Of a DNA stretch of 64,000 nt, positions 54,692 through 63,343 are shown piece after piece. How positions within the stretch are numbered: the stretch's first letter is position 1; every line of letters starts with the position of its first letter. Source of the stretch: Limiplasma sp031549415. GTDB taxonomy: Bacteria; Bacillota; Clostridia; Christensenellales; Aristaeellaceae. The position numbers and the translations under genes were made by a program. The notes beneath the pieces are model-generated. The model was not told where the DNA came from. It saw nothing but the letters and a program-made list of their open reading frames with translations, and did no database searches. Location of the stretch: contig JAVBPU010000002.1 of assembly GCA_031549415.1 (NCBI GenBank), positions 83,202 through 147,201 on the forward strand. The letters are read 5' to 3'.

Positions 54692-55525
54692 ATGCGGTTT
54701 ACCAAAATGGAAGGCGCCGGGAACGACTACATCTATATCAACGGCTTTACAGAAAAAGTGGAGGACCCCGTGGGCCTTGCCATTGCCATGAGCCGCGATC
54801 ATTTCGGCTGTGGCTCGGACGGGCTGATTTTGATTTTGCCCAGTGACCGGGCGGATTTTTGCATGCGGATGTTTAACAGCGATGGCAGCGAATGCGAGAT
54901 GTGCGGCAACGGCATCCGTTGTGTGGCCAAATACTGCTATGACCGGGGCCTGACGGACAAAACCGAGTTTGATGTGGAATCCGGTGGGCAGGTCAAGCAT
55001 TTGCTTTGCAACCTCCAGGACGGCGTGGTGAAGAGCGTGCGGGTGGACATGGGGGAACCGGTGCTGGACGGTGTTCTCATCCCCAGCCTTTTGCCGGGGA
55101 ACCCGGTGATGGGATACCCCTTGGAGGTGCAGGGCCAGGTATTCCCCGTCACGCTGGTGAACATGGGCAACCCCCATGCGGTCACCTTCGTGCAGGATGC
55201 GGAGGCCGCCCCGGTGACCACCGCGGGCCCGCTGCTGGAATGCCACCCCCTGTTTCCCCAAAAGGCCAACATAGAGTTTGCCCAGGTGCTGGACCGGGGC
55301 CATGTACGCATGCGGGTGTGGGAGCGGGGCACCGGGCAAACCTTGGCCTGCGGCACCGGGGCCTCCGCCACGCTGGTGGCCTGTGTGCTGAATGGCCTGA
55401 CGGACCGCGCAGCGGACGTCGCTTTGCTGGGCGGCACCCTGCATATCGAATGGAACGAAGCGGACAACCATGTATATATGACTGGCCCCGCCAACTTTGT
55501 CTATGACGGAGTATGGCTGCAATAA
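54692..55525 (+). CDS. dapF: diaminopimelate epimerase
   Basis: A 277-residue cofactor-free epimerase turning LL- into meso-diaminopimelate for peptidoglycan and lysine. The two catalytic Cys are Cys71 (CEMCGNGIRC) and the one in LACGTGASA near 219. KMEGAGNDYIYI is the N-terminal signature. The ATG at 54692 follows AGGTGGCGG. It lies 29 bp before dapL, its direct pathway partner. TATACT at 54648-54653 may be its -10. Confidence 0.96.
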   Translation: MRFTKMEGAGNDYIYINGFTEKVEDPVGLAIAMSRDHFGCGSDGLILILPSDRADFCMRMFNSDGSECEMCGNGIRCVAKYCYDRGLTDKTEFDVESGGQVKHLLCNLQDGVVKSVRVDMGEPVLDGVLIPSLLPGNPVMGYPLEVQGQVFPVTLVNMGNPHAVTFVQDAEAAPVTTAGPLLECHPLFPQKANIEFAQVLDRGHVRMRVWERGTGQTLACGTGASATLVACVLNGLTDRAADVALLGGTLHIEWNEADNHVYMTGPANFVYDGVWLQ

Positions 55526-55554
55526 CCCCGGTATCGGCAGAAGGAGGAACCCTC

Positions 55555-56778
55555 ATGGTGAAAGCCAACCCCTATTTTGAACGGCTTCCCGGCAGTTATT
55601 TGTTTGCGGAAATCGCCAGGCGCATCAAGGAATACTCTGCGGAGAACCCCAGTGCCAACCTGATCCGCCTGGGCATTGGCGATGTGACCCGCCCTTTGGC
55701 TCCCGCCGTGATTGAGGCCATGCACAAAGCAGTGGATGAAATGGCCCAGATGGACACCTTCCATGGCTATGGCCCGGACTTTGGGTATGATTTTTTGGTG
55801 AACGCAATCCTGGAACAGGATTACAAGGCCCGTGGCATTGACCTGGCCTTTGACGAGGTGTTCATCTCCGATGGGGCCAAAAGCGATGTGGCCAATTTGC
55901 AGGAGCTGTTTCATCAAGAGGCGGTCATAGCCGTCACCGACCCGGTGTACCCAGTGTATGTGGACAGTAACGCCATGTCCGGCCGGAATGGACATTATGT
56001 GAAGGACCGCTGGGACCGGCTTTGCTACCTGCCCTGCCATGCAGAAAACAGTTTTGTGCCGCCCCTGCCGGACCGCCCGGTGGACGTGATCTACCTTTGC
56101 TACCCCAACAACCCTACGGGCACCGTGCTGAGCAAAGCACAGCTGCAAGTTTTTGTGGACTACGCCCGCCATAACGGCTGCCTGATCATTTATGACGCCG
56201 CCTACAAAGCTTTCATCACCACCGGCGCGCCCCGCAGCATTTATGAGGTGGAGGGCGCCAAGGACGTGGCCATTGAATGCTGCAGCTTTAGCAAAACGGC
56301 TGGCTTTACCGGCACTCGCTGCGCCTGGACGGTAATCCCCCATCAGGTGAAGGCGCTGAATACCAAAGGCGAGCCTGTGGAGCTGAACGCCCTTTGGAAG
56401 CGCCGCATGGGCACCAAGTTCAACGGCGTCTCTTACCCGGTGCAACGGGCCGCCGCCGCCGTGTACAGCCCGGAGGGCTGGGCGGAGTGCCAGGAAACCA
56501 TCCGGTATTATCTTCGTAACGCCAAAATCATCCGGGAGGGCCTTACCAAGGCGGGTTATGCCGTTTTTGGCGGCGTGGACGCCCCCTACATTTGGATGAA
56601 AACCCCCGCAGGCCTGGACAGTTGGGCTTTCTTTGACAAGCTGATGAAAACCGTGGGCGTGGTGGGCACCCCCGGCGCGGGCTTTGGCCCCTGCGGGGAA
56701 GGGTACTTCCGCCTGACGGCCTTTAACACCCTGGAAAAGACCCAGGAGGCTGTGGAGCGCATCCAAAGGGGGATGTAG
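55555..56778 (+). CDS. dapL: LL-diaminopimelate aminotransferase
   Basis: A 407-residue PLP enzyme making LL-diaminopimelate directly from tetrahydrodipicolinate, the short route found in many Clostridia. ANPYFERLPGSYLFAEIARR at the start, IRLGIGDVTRPL, CYPNNPTGT and CSFSKTAGFTGTRC (PLP lysine) are diagnostic. The ATG at 55555 has AAGGAGGAACCCTC; an in-frame ATG 14 codons upstream overlaps the end of dapF and is less likely. Confidence 0.96.
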   Translation: MVKANPYFERLPGSYLFAEIARRIKEYSAENPSANLIRLGIGDVTRPLAPAVIEAMHKAVDEMAQMDTFHGYGPDFGYDFLVNAILEQDYKARGIDLAFDEVFISDGAKSDVANLQELFHQEAVIAVTDPVYPVYVDSNAMSGRNGHYVKDRWDRLCYLPCHAENSFVPPLPDRPVDVIYLCYPNNPTGTVLSKAQLQVFVDYARHNGCLIIYDAAYKAFITTGAPRSIYEVEGAKDVAIECCSFSKTAGFTGTRCAWTVIPHQVKALNTKGEPVELNALWKRRMGTKFNGVSYPVQRAAAAVYSPEGWAECQETIRYYLRNAKIIREGLTKAGYAVFGGVDAPYIWMKTPAGLDSWAFFDKLMKTVGVVGTPGAGFGPCGEGYFRLTAFNTLEKTQEAVERIQRGM

Positions 56779-56834
56779 CAAAGATGATATCCTTTGGCAC
56801 CGGTTGTTCTCCCTCACTCTTTGCTTCTATCCAA

Positions 56835-56867
56835 AAAACCGCCCCCCGTTTTCAGGGAGGCGGTTTT
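56835..56867. terminator. bidirectional terminator after dapL
   Basis: AAAACCGCC(C)CCC and GGG(A)GGCGGTTTT arms with a GTTTTCA loop between convergent genes; A- and T-runs flank both sides. Confidence 0.88.
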
Positions 56868-56888
56868 GGTTTCTAGGCTCAGGGTTTC

Positions 56889-57395
56889 TTACTTGGCCTT
56901 GGCGGCAGCCTCGGTCAGAGCGGCAATGAAGTCATTCAGGGTGATGGTGCAGCCAGCCTTCAGGTCCGCGTCATCGGCAGAGCCAGCGGCCACTTCTTCG
57001 GGGGTCTTGCCTACGCACCAGGCTTCCAAAGCGGCGATCTGCTCGTCCACTTCCTTGCCGATGGGGGAGGCTTTGCGCATGCCATAGTTGTCATCCAACT
57101 CCACCTTGGAGGTGAGTTCCTTGTCCTTTTCGGAGGTGATCACGCCGGAGGCATTGAAGGTGCCGCGGGCCTGGGCCACGTCAAAGGTCACGGAAACGAT
57201 TTTGCCATCATCGCCCAGGGCCAGGGCGCAAGCGGTGGTGTTGACTTCCAGGGTGCCATCCGCCTCAGCCGTGGCGTCCTTGCTGTGGCCGCCGCTGATG
57301 GAGAACACCATGCCCAGACCGGTGGTGCCAGCCAGCGCAACAGCGCTCATGGACAGCAGGGCAACTACGAGAACCAAAGAAAGAATCTTCTTCAT
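56889..57395 (-). CDS. secreted protein, FMN-binding-domain-like
   Basis: A 168-residue exported protein with a signal peptide (1-22, cut near VALAG). The mature part alternates strands (ACALALGDDGKIVSVTFDVAQ), then SKVELDDNYGMRKASPIGKEV, cited as LDDNYGMRKASPIG, and ends in a helix. The GKI-VSVTFD pattern and KxxDDNYGM stretch recall small extracellular FMN-binding-like domains of Clostridia, but the link is weak. Single gene with AAGGAGAGG upstream and a terminator downstream. Confidence 0.7.
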   Translation of the reverse strand: MKKILSLVLVVALLSMSAVALAGTTGLGMVFSISGGHSKDATAEADGTLEVNTTACALALGDDGKIVSVTFDVAQARGTFNASGVITSEKDKELTSKVELDDNYGMRKASPIGKEVDEQIAALEAWCVGKTPEEVAAGSADDADLKAGCTITLNDFIAALTEAAAKAK

Positions 57396-57485
57396 GATTG
57401 TACCTCTCCTTTTCCGCCTTGTGATCTAGCACGAGATGCGGGTTGTTAATATATTATCAGAATTGTGTCTCAATAGCAAGAGTCC

Positions 57486-57529
57486 GCACAGGCAAATTTT
57501 TAGGAAAGCACAGGCAAATTTTTACGAAA
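57486..57529. repeat. 22-bp tandem duplication
   Basis: Two 22-base units (GCACAGGCAAATTTTTA-GAAA, one substitution) stand head to tail between the secreted-protein and STAND genes. They carry a T-run; function unknown. The rest of 57396-57607 holds promoter-like AT-rich sequence and no gene. Confidence 0.75.
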
Positions 57530-57607
57530 GACAAACGGTCATTTTTGGATTTTATGGACTCCTATTGTCATTTCATCCGCAAAGCCAGCTTTGCTGCAAA
57601 TCCGCCA

Positions 57608-60169
57608 TCAACCTGTGATACACAGGCGGCTTACGCTGGGATGCGCATACTCTTCCACATATTGGATAGAGGCCTCCAGTTTTAGGCTGTGCAGTTGGCT
57701 CTTGATCCTTTCTTCCCGGCGCTGTGGCTCGTCGTGGTCCTGGGCCATAAGCCAGCTACTGATGCTGGGATAGTCGTCTTCTGTGGGTACCTTATCCTTT
57801 AGCAGGGCCTGGATTGTTTGTATTTCAAAATCTGCCGCATCATGGCCAAGTTCTTTTCCAATCTCAAGTTTCAAGGAAATCCATTTGATTCTTTGTTTTG
57901 TTTCCTTTTCTGTTTCCCTAAATTTCAGCTCCCATTCCACCAGCCTTCGTATGGTATCGCGTGCGTGATCCGGCAGCTTACAGTCTCTTCTTCCGGCATT
58001 GATTCCTATTTCCACCAGGGTATTGTAGTTATGGATCACCTTTACCGCTTTCTCAATGTTTTTTTCGCCAAAAATGAAACCGTTTAGGATGTTGAAACCA
58101 TATTGATTGCTGACGGCTTCAATGAGCTGATTGTGCTTATGAGAAGCCTGTGCGTACCGTTTTTGGGCCGCTTCTGCAAAACTTCCGTACCGAAAATCGA
58201 TACAATCATTTCTCCGCAACAAAAACTGTTGCGTTTGCCGCACGTAGCAACGAAGGGTTTGCCGTATTTCCTCTTCGGAAAAATGGGGAAATTCTTTTGA
58301 AAAGCAATAGACGAGGTCGTCCTCACTGAGCCCATTCCGGGACGCCGCAAGCATCCCAAAAAGAAGCGGAACCGCATCGCACCCAGGAAGCGGCGCATAC
58401 ATCGGGTCGCTTTCCAATCGCGCGAGCAGGGCCTGAAAGGCGGATTCCGGGGTCTCCCCGAACCTTCGCTCTATGACATCGCCTAAAGATTGAAATGAAC
58501 CGTAAACCCGTAGTTCTGATAAAACAACTTTAAGGAACAACGGATTGCTCGCGGCGTTGGATTGAACGATCAGGTCCCTCCAGCGGTCATCCAGCGCCTT
58601 CAGATATCGGGACAAGTAGGCATCCACCAGCATTTGCCGGTCTCGTAACTCTGCGATTGGGTTTATTTGATAAAAGACCAGGGATTCCTTGCGCTGGCTT
58701 TGTTCAAAATACTCATTGGTGATAGGGGACCCCAGCTTGAAGCTAACAATGAGCTTCACATTTGCAGGTAAAGATGTGGGTAGCCAATCGAAATCTAAAA
58801 GGCCGCCGTCTAATTGGTCCAACCCGTCCAGAATGAGGATTGTTTTTCCCTGTTGCCCGGCTTCCTCTAGATAGCGGGGCATCTTTGTTAGAATATCATC
58901 CGGCTCCACATCATTCTTGATTTTGCCAAGCATTTGCCATTCTTGGAAGATTCCAAACCACAGATGTTTGGCATTCACCGAATCATGGCTTCCGCCTACA
59001 AATCGGAAGTGAAGGGTCGTGCCTTCAGCGCATGCATAGCTGTTTATGAAATGGGCTAAATAGCTTGTTTTGCCTAGGCCGGCTTTCGAGACAACCGCAA
59101 AGGGTCGCCTTTCTTCCTGCTTCAAATATTCATGTAAGGCATGAAAATCACCGGGCCGTTCTATAAAGCTTTCACTGGCAAGGTATAAAAACTGCGCCTG
59201 CTGGTCCAGTTCCTTTTGCAAGGGGGTTTGTTCCGCAACCACCATATGTGCGGGGAACCGGATTGCAATAGCCGCTTGCAACTGCTCTATCATAACCGTT
59301 GCCAGGGAACGGCCATTAACCAGAAAATTCCCTAGCCGCCCATTGGTGAGATCCTTGTTATACTCTTTTGCTTTTTCGAGCGTTGCCCCCGTCATCTCTC
59401 CGGACGCATCCACCACGATGCCCGCAGCCGCCCACCGCTTCTTCCACCCCTGAAAAGCGAGCTGCCATGCTTTGCTGCCGCTGGGAGCCATGGAGGGGAC
59501 GAAAAGAGGCAGAGCAATTTCTGGCGTGCTTTCCCTGGGCTGCCAGCTTGCGGAATAGGCGAACACAGGCCGTCCGGTCTGCGGGATCCGCTGCTCTCTC
59601 CAACAAGCCAGCTCCTTGTCTGCCGCGGCAGGGTCGCGCTCAGCCTCATTGGTATAGATGGTGCACAAATCAGGGTGGGGAAGCGCATCCAGATAATCCG
59701 CATCGCGAAGGAAAAAAAAGGCATATTCCATGGCCTCCTCCCGCTGGGTTCCCCTTTGTGGATGTAAGGGATTGTCATGATACAGCGGGTCCATCAGGGC
59801 ATGAAGGATTTCCATCTCGGTGACGGAGGTCCTCCCCACATATTGTTTTTCCACTAACTTCGGAAATGATTCATAGGTCCCTGTCCCTATGTCCTCAGCG
59901 CTTGGGACCCAGCCGCGCCGCTGTCCTAATAAGCACAAAAAGAAGGGGCGGCAGGTATCAATGTTGTGAAGGCAGGTCTGGACGGTGTTTTTTGCCTCCG
60001 CATCAGCGGCCGTCACACCCCAACGCAGGTCAATGTCAATGAAACGCAGCTTGCGCTCTTCACACCATTCCGCCAGGGCGGGAAACACGCTTTTGACAAG
60101 GTAATCCCGTTCGGCATGCATGTCGTTAAAAGTGCTGCTAATGAAAATATGCACATTTTCCCATTGCAT
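57608..60169 (-). CDS. DUF4062 - STAND/NACHT-type NTPase
   Basis: An 853-residue signalling protein. Residues 1-~230 are a DUF4062/TIR-like domain (ISSTFNDMHAERDYLVK at 10-26; DIDLRWGV at 45-52), a form shared with eukaryotic TEP1, NPHP3 and NWD proteins. A STAND NTPase follows, with Walker A at SKAGLGKT (361-368) and Walker B at TILILDGLDQLDG (443-455). The rest is helical (winged-helix-like, about 600-853); no WD40 or TPR sensor repeats are visible. Bacterial STAND proteins with such heads are proposed or shown to act in anti-phage immunity; the role here is inferred. It lies 20 bp after an M42 peptidase gene on the same strand. Confidence 0.85.
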   Translation of the reverse strand: MQWENVHIFISSTFNDMHAERDYLVKSVFPALAEWCEERKLRFIDIDLRWGVTAADAEAKNTVQTCLHNIDTCRPFFLCLLGQRRGWVPSAEDIGTGTYESFPKLVEKQYVGRTSVTEMEILHALMDPLYHDNPLHPQRGTQREEAMEYAFFFLRDADYLDALPHPDLCTIYTNEAERDPAAADKELACWREQRIPQTGRPVFAYSASWQPRESTPEIALPLFVPSMAPSGSKAWQLAFQGWKKRWAAAGIVVDASGEMTGATLEKAKEYNKDLTNGRLGNFLVNGRSLATVMIEQLQAAIAIRFPAHMVVAEQTPLQKELDQQAQFLYLASESFIERPGDFHALHEYLKQEERRPFAVVSKAGLGKTSYLAHFINSYACAEGTTLHFRFVGGSHDSVNAKHLWFGIFQEWQMLGKIKNDVEPDDILTKMPRYLEEAGQQGKTILILDGLDQLDGGLLDFDWLPTSLPANVKLIVSFKLGSPITNEYFEQSQRKESLVFYQINPIAELRDRQMLVDAYLSRYLKALDDRWRDLIVQSNAASNPLFLKVVLSELRVYGSFQSLGDVIERRFGETPESAFQALLARLESDPMYAPLPGCDAVPLLFGMLAASRNGLSEDDLVYCFSKEFPHFSEEEIRQTLRCYVRQTQQFLLRRNDCIDFRYGSFAEAAQKRYAQASHKHNQLIEAVSNQYGFNILNGFIFGEKNIEKAVKVIHNYNTLVEIGINAGRRDCKLPDHARDTIRRLVEWELKFRETEKETKQRIKWISLKLEIGKELGHDAADFEIQTIQALLKDKVPTEDDYPSISSWLMAQDHDEPQRREERIKSQLHSLKLEASIQYVEEYAHPSVSRLCITG

Positions 60170-60189
60170 GGCCGCAACTTCCTTCCCCT

Positions 60190-61188
60190 TTATTGCTCCT
60201 CTTGCACCAGGTACGCCAGCAGCAGCGCCTTGGCCGCCTCCACGTCCCGCAGGTCCACCACCTCGCAGGCGCTGTGCACGTACCGGCAGGGAATGCTCAC
60301 CGTACCCACAGGAATGCCGCCCTTGGTTTGCTGCATCGCCATGGCGTCCGTGCCGCCAAAGGGCAGCACTTCCCGCTGGGTCTGGACCCCGGCCTTCTTC
60401 CCGGCGGCCAGCAAGTCCGCCACCACCTGCGGGTGACTGATGCTTCCCATGTCCATGATCTTGATGGCCGGACCCTGGCCCAGCTTTACCGCGGGCAGCT
60501 TGGTTTCCGGCGTATCCCCGTTGCCGGTCACGTCCAGGGCGATGCCCACATCCGGCTCCACCTGGAAGGCGGCGGTTGTGGCCCCCCGGCAGCCCACTTC
60601 CTCCTGGGTGGAAAACACAGCGATGACCGTATCCTTGCAGGGGCCCAGCTCCCGCATCACTGCCACCAGCAGGGCGCAGGCCACCCGGTCGTCCATGGCC
60701 GGGGCGGCCACCCGGTGCTCTCCCAGCCGGAAGCAGTCGTTGCTGTAGACGGCCATGTCTCCCAGCTGGATCATGGCAAGAGCTTCCGCCTCATCCGCCG
60801 CGCCAATGTCCACAAACATATGCTTCATGGCCGGGGTTTCACCCTCCCGCACGGGTTCCTGCACCAGCACGCCCTGCACCCCGTTTTCAAAGGACACATG
60901 GCGGGTCTTGCTTACGTTCAAATTGATACCCCCCACGGGCATCACCCGCAAAAACCCTTCCTTTTCCACGGCCACCACCACAAAGCCGATGTGGTCCATG
61001 TGGGCGGAAAGCATGATGCGCCTTCCCGCCGGATCGGTGCCCTTCTTTTCACAGACCAAGTTGCCCAAAGCGTCCCGGCGGAAGCTGTCCACCTTTCCCT
61101 GCAGCAGCCGCTCCGCTAAATCGGCCACGGCTGTTTCATGGCCGCTGGCCCCATAGACATTCACCATTTGCGAAATCAAATCAAACAT
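60190..61188 (-). CDS. M42 family aminopeptidase, copy 3
   Basis: A 332-residue metalloaminopeptidase of the TET type (usually self-assembling dodecamers in the cytoplasm that trim peptides). SAHMDHIGF, APAMDDRVACALL, FSTQEEVGCRGA, and ALDVTGNGD hold the di-metal ligands and catalytic Glu. Start at 61188 with GAGGTGAAG upstream; longer frame rejected. Third of three tandem M42 genes; the STAND gene follows 20 bp downstream. Confidence 0.93.
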   Translation of the reverse strand: MFDLISQMVNVYGASGHETAVADLAERLLQGKVDSFRRDALGNLVCEKKGTDPAGRRIMLSAHMDHIGFVVVAVEKEGFLRVMPVGGINLNVSKTRHVSFENGVQGVLVQEPVREGETPAMKHMFVDIGAADEAEALAMIQLGDMAVYSNDCFRLGEHRVAAPAMDDRVACALLVAVMRELGPCKDTVIAVFSTQEEVGCRGATTAAFQVEPDVGIALDVTGNGDTPETKLPAVKLGQGPAIKIMDMGSISHPQVVADLLAAGKKAGVQTQREVLPFGGTDAMAMQQTKGGIPVGTVSIPCRYVHSACEVVDLRDVEAAKALLLAYLVQEEQ

Positions 61189-61211
61189 GGGCTTCACCTC
61201 TTGCTTCACTA

Positions 61212-62273
61212 TTATTCTGCCTCCATGGGCGCGGATTCCAAAAACGCCTTGGCCAGCTCGTATTGCGCCTGCACATCCCGGTTGGCGCATACCGTGTTTG
61301 GGCTGTGAATGTAGCGGCAGGGCACGCTGAGCACGCAGGTTTTCACCCCGGCCCCTGTCCGCTGCACGGTACCGCCTTCATTCCCCCCGCTGACGCTCTT
61401 TTTCACCTGGTGGGAAATGCCTCGGGCCTTAGCCAACGCCATCACCTCGCGAAACATCTGCGGGTGGGCCAAGGAGGCGTTGTCCATAAAGCTGATGGCT
61501 ACCCCTTGGCCCACTTGGCAAACCTGCTGGGCCAGGGGCACTTCCCCGGTATCGTTGGCGGTGGTGCCTTCCAAAATCAGCGCCACGTCGGGCAACAGCC
61601 GGAAGGCCGCCCCGGCCACGCCCCGGCAGCCCACCTCTTCCTGGCAGGTGAACACAAAGTGGGTCTCCCCCTGGCAATCCGCATCCAAGAGCCGCAGCAG
61701 GTTGTAGACCCCCACCCGGTCGTCTAGGGCCTTGGCCAGGTAGCAGCCCTCCCCAAACTCCGTACATTCTGTGGCAAAGGTGATGGGGGTTCCCAGGGGC
61801 GCTTTCCCCAAAGCCTCGTCCTTGTCCTTGGCCCCAATGTCCACAAAAAGCTGGTCCATGGGCAGCACGGCTTTCCGGTCCTCCGCGCTTTGCTGGTGAA
61901 TGGCCATGGCCCCGATCACGCCGGGCAAGGCCTTCTTTTCCGGCTGTTCGCCCTGGGCGGGCTGGTTATAGCCCACCCACACCCGCTTGCTGACCATGAC
62001 CCGGGGGTCGATGCCGCCGATGCCCCGCACCCGCAGCAGCCCGTCCTCTGTGGCAGAAACCACCATCAAACCCACCTCGTCCATATGGGCACAGAGCATC
62101 ACATGGGGCGCTCCCTTATTCTTCCCTGGCTTTTTAGCAATGACGTTGCCCATCTTGTCCAGGCTCACATTTTCTTTTCCCAGCTTCTCCACGCAGGCAG
62201 CATAGACCATGCCCCGCACCGGCTCTTCCCTGCCGCTGATCCCCTGCAGGTCACAAAGGGTTTTCAGTTCCAT
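61212..62273 (-). CDS. M42 family aminopeptidase, copy 2
   Basis: A 353-residue enzyme with CAHMDEVGLMV, AKALDDRVGVYNLL, FTCQEEVGCRGVAGA and ALILEGTTANDT as metal and catalytic motifs. Start at 62273 (MELKTLCDL) after GGGAGGATG; it overlaps the end of the upstream M42 gene by 10 bp. It differs clearly from its neighbours, so the three genes are paralogues with possibly different substrate preference. Confidence 0.93.
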   Translation of the reverse strand: MELKTLCDLQGISGREEPVRGMVYAACVEKLGKENVSLDKMGNVIAKKPGKNKGAPHVMLCAHMDEVGLMVVSATEDGLLRVRGIGGIDPRVMVSKRVWVGYNQPAQGEQPEKKALPGVIGAMAIHQQSAEDRKAVLPMDQLFVDIGAKDKDEALGKAPLGTPITFATECTEFGEGCYLAKALDDRVGVYNLLRLLDADCQGETHFVFTCQEEVGCRGVAGAAFRLLPDVALILEGTTANDTGEVPLAQQVCQVGQGVAISFMDNASLAHPQMFREVMALAKARGISHQVKKSVSGGNEGGTVQRTGAGVKTCVLSVPCRYIHSPNTVCANRDVQAQYELAKAFLESAPMEAE

Positions 62274-63343
62274 AGCGCATCCTCCCACCCATCGCTAAGC
62301 TCCGCCACAAAATGGCAAAGCAATCTTCCGCATTCGGCCATGGCGTTCATATCCAGCAATTCCACCGTGGTGTGCATGTATTTGAGGGGCAGGTCAATGA
62401 GCACGCAGGGCACGCCTTCCCTGGCGATCTGCACATTGTCCAAATCCGTGTAGGTCGAACCCTCCGCATGCTCTGTATTCAGCTTGATGCCGTGGCTGGC
62501 AGCGGTGGCCTTCAGCCGTTCCAGCAGCTTGTGCTGCACAAAGGGGCCAAAAGTGGCGGCAGGCGCGTCCAGAGGAATGGTGGTGTCCGGCTTGCTTTGA
62601 GGCACAGGAGCGTGGCTGACATCCAGCACGACGGCCATGTTCGGGTGGAGGGTATGGGCCGCCACCCGGGCGCCCCGGGCGCCCACTTCCTCCTGGGACG
62701 TGCAAACAAAATACACATCCGCCTCATGCTTCATGGTCTGCAGGCGCTTGGCCGCATCCAGCATCACGGCGATGCAGGCCCGGTCGTCCATGGTTTTGCC
62801 TGCCGCCCGCTGGTTGAGCAGGGCCAGGGTCTCTCCCTGCAGGGTGATCATGTCCCCGATATGCACCAGGGCCTGCACCTTATCCGCAGGAAGCCCCAGG
62901 TCCACAAACAGCTCTTCCCTTTTATAGTTGCGCTTTTGTTCCGTCCCGTCCAGCAGATGGGGCGGCTTGGCCCCCACCACGCCCAGCAGCTTTTGTTCCT
63001 GGCCGTCTGCTGCTGTGACATGCACCATCACCCGGCTGGCGGGCAAAATGCGTGGGTCCACCCCGCCCACCTGGCCCATGCGCAGGGTGCCGTCCGGCAG
63101 GATTTCTGATACCATCAGGGCGATTTCGTCCTGATGGGCGCAGAGCATCACCCGGGGCGCCGCTTTCTTCGTTTGTTGGGTGGCCCGCTTGAGGGCGATC
63201 ACATTGAACAGCGCATCGGTCTCCACGCTATCGCAATAGGGCCGGAACTGTTCCATCAGCCACGCGGAAACCTCTTGCTCCTGGCCACTGGGGCCAAACT
63301 TTCCGCTGACTTCTTGTAAGAATGGGAGAAAATCCATAAACAT
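62264..63343 (-). CDS. M42 family aminopeptidase, copy 1
   Basis: A 359-residue enzyme, first in the tandem. CAHQDEIALMV (His-x-Asp with Gln in the middle where the other two have Met), GKTMDDRACIAVML, CTSQEEVGARGARV and VLDVSHAPVPQ are the metal and catalytic sites. AAAGG precedes the ATG at 63343; an ATG two codons later is possible. The promoter is not obvious upstream. Confidence 0.92.
   Translation of the reverse strand: MFMDFLPFLQEVSGKFGPSGQEQEVSAWLMEQFRPYCDSVETDALFNVIALKRATQQTKKAAPRVMLCAHQDEIALMVSEILPDGTLRMGQVGGVDPRILPASRVMVHVTAADGQEQKLLGVVGAKPPHLLDGTEQKRNYKREELFVDLGLPADKVQALVHIGDMITLQGETLALLNQRAAGKTMDDRACIAVMLDAAKRLQTMKHEADVYFVCTSQEEVGARGARVAAHTLHPNMAVVLDVSHAPVPQSKPDTTIPLDAPAATFGPFVQHKLLERLKATAASHGIKLNTEHAEGSTYTDLDNVQIAREGVPCVLIDLPLKYMHTTVELLDMNAMAECGRLLCHFVAELSDGWEDALWN

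Noticed and set aside
55501..56817. 438-codon frame antisense to dapL
   Set aside because: Shadow of a gene with complete PLP-enzyme motifs.
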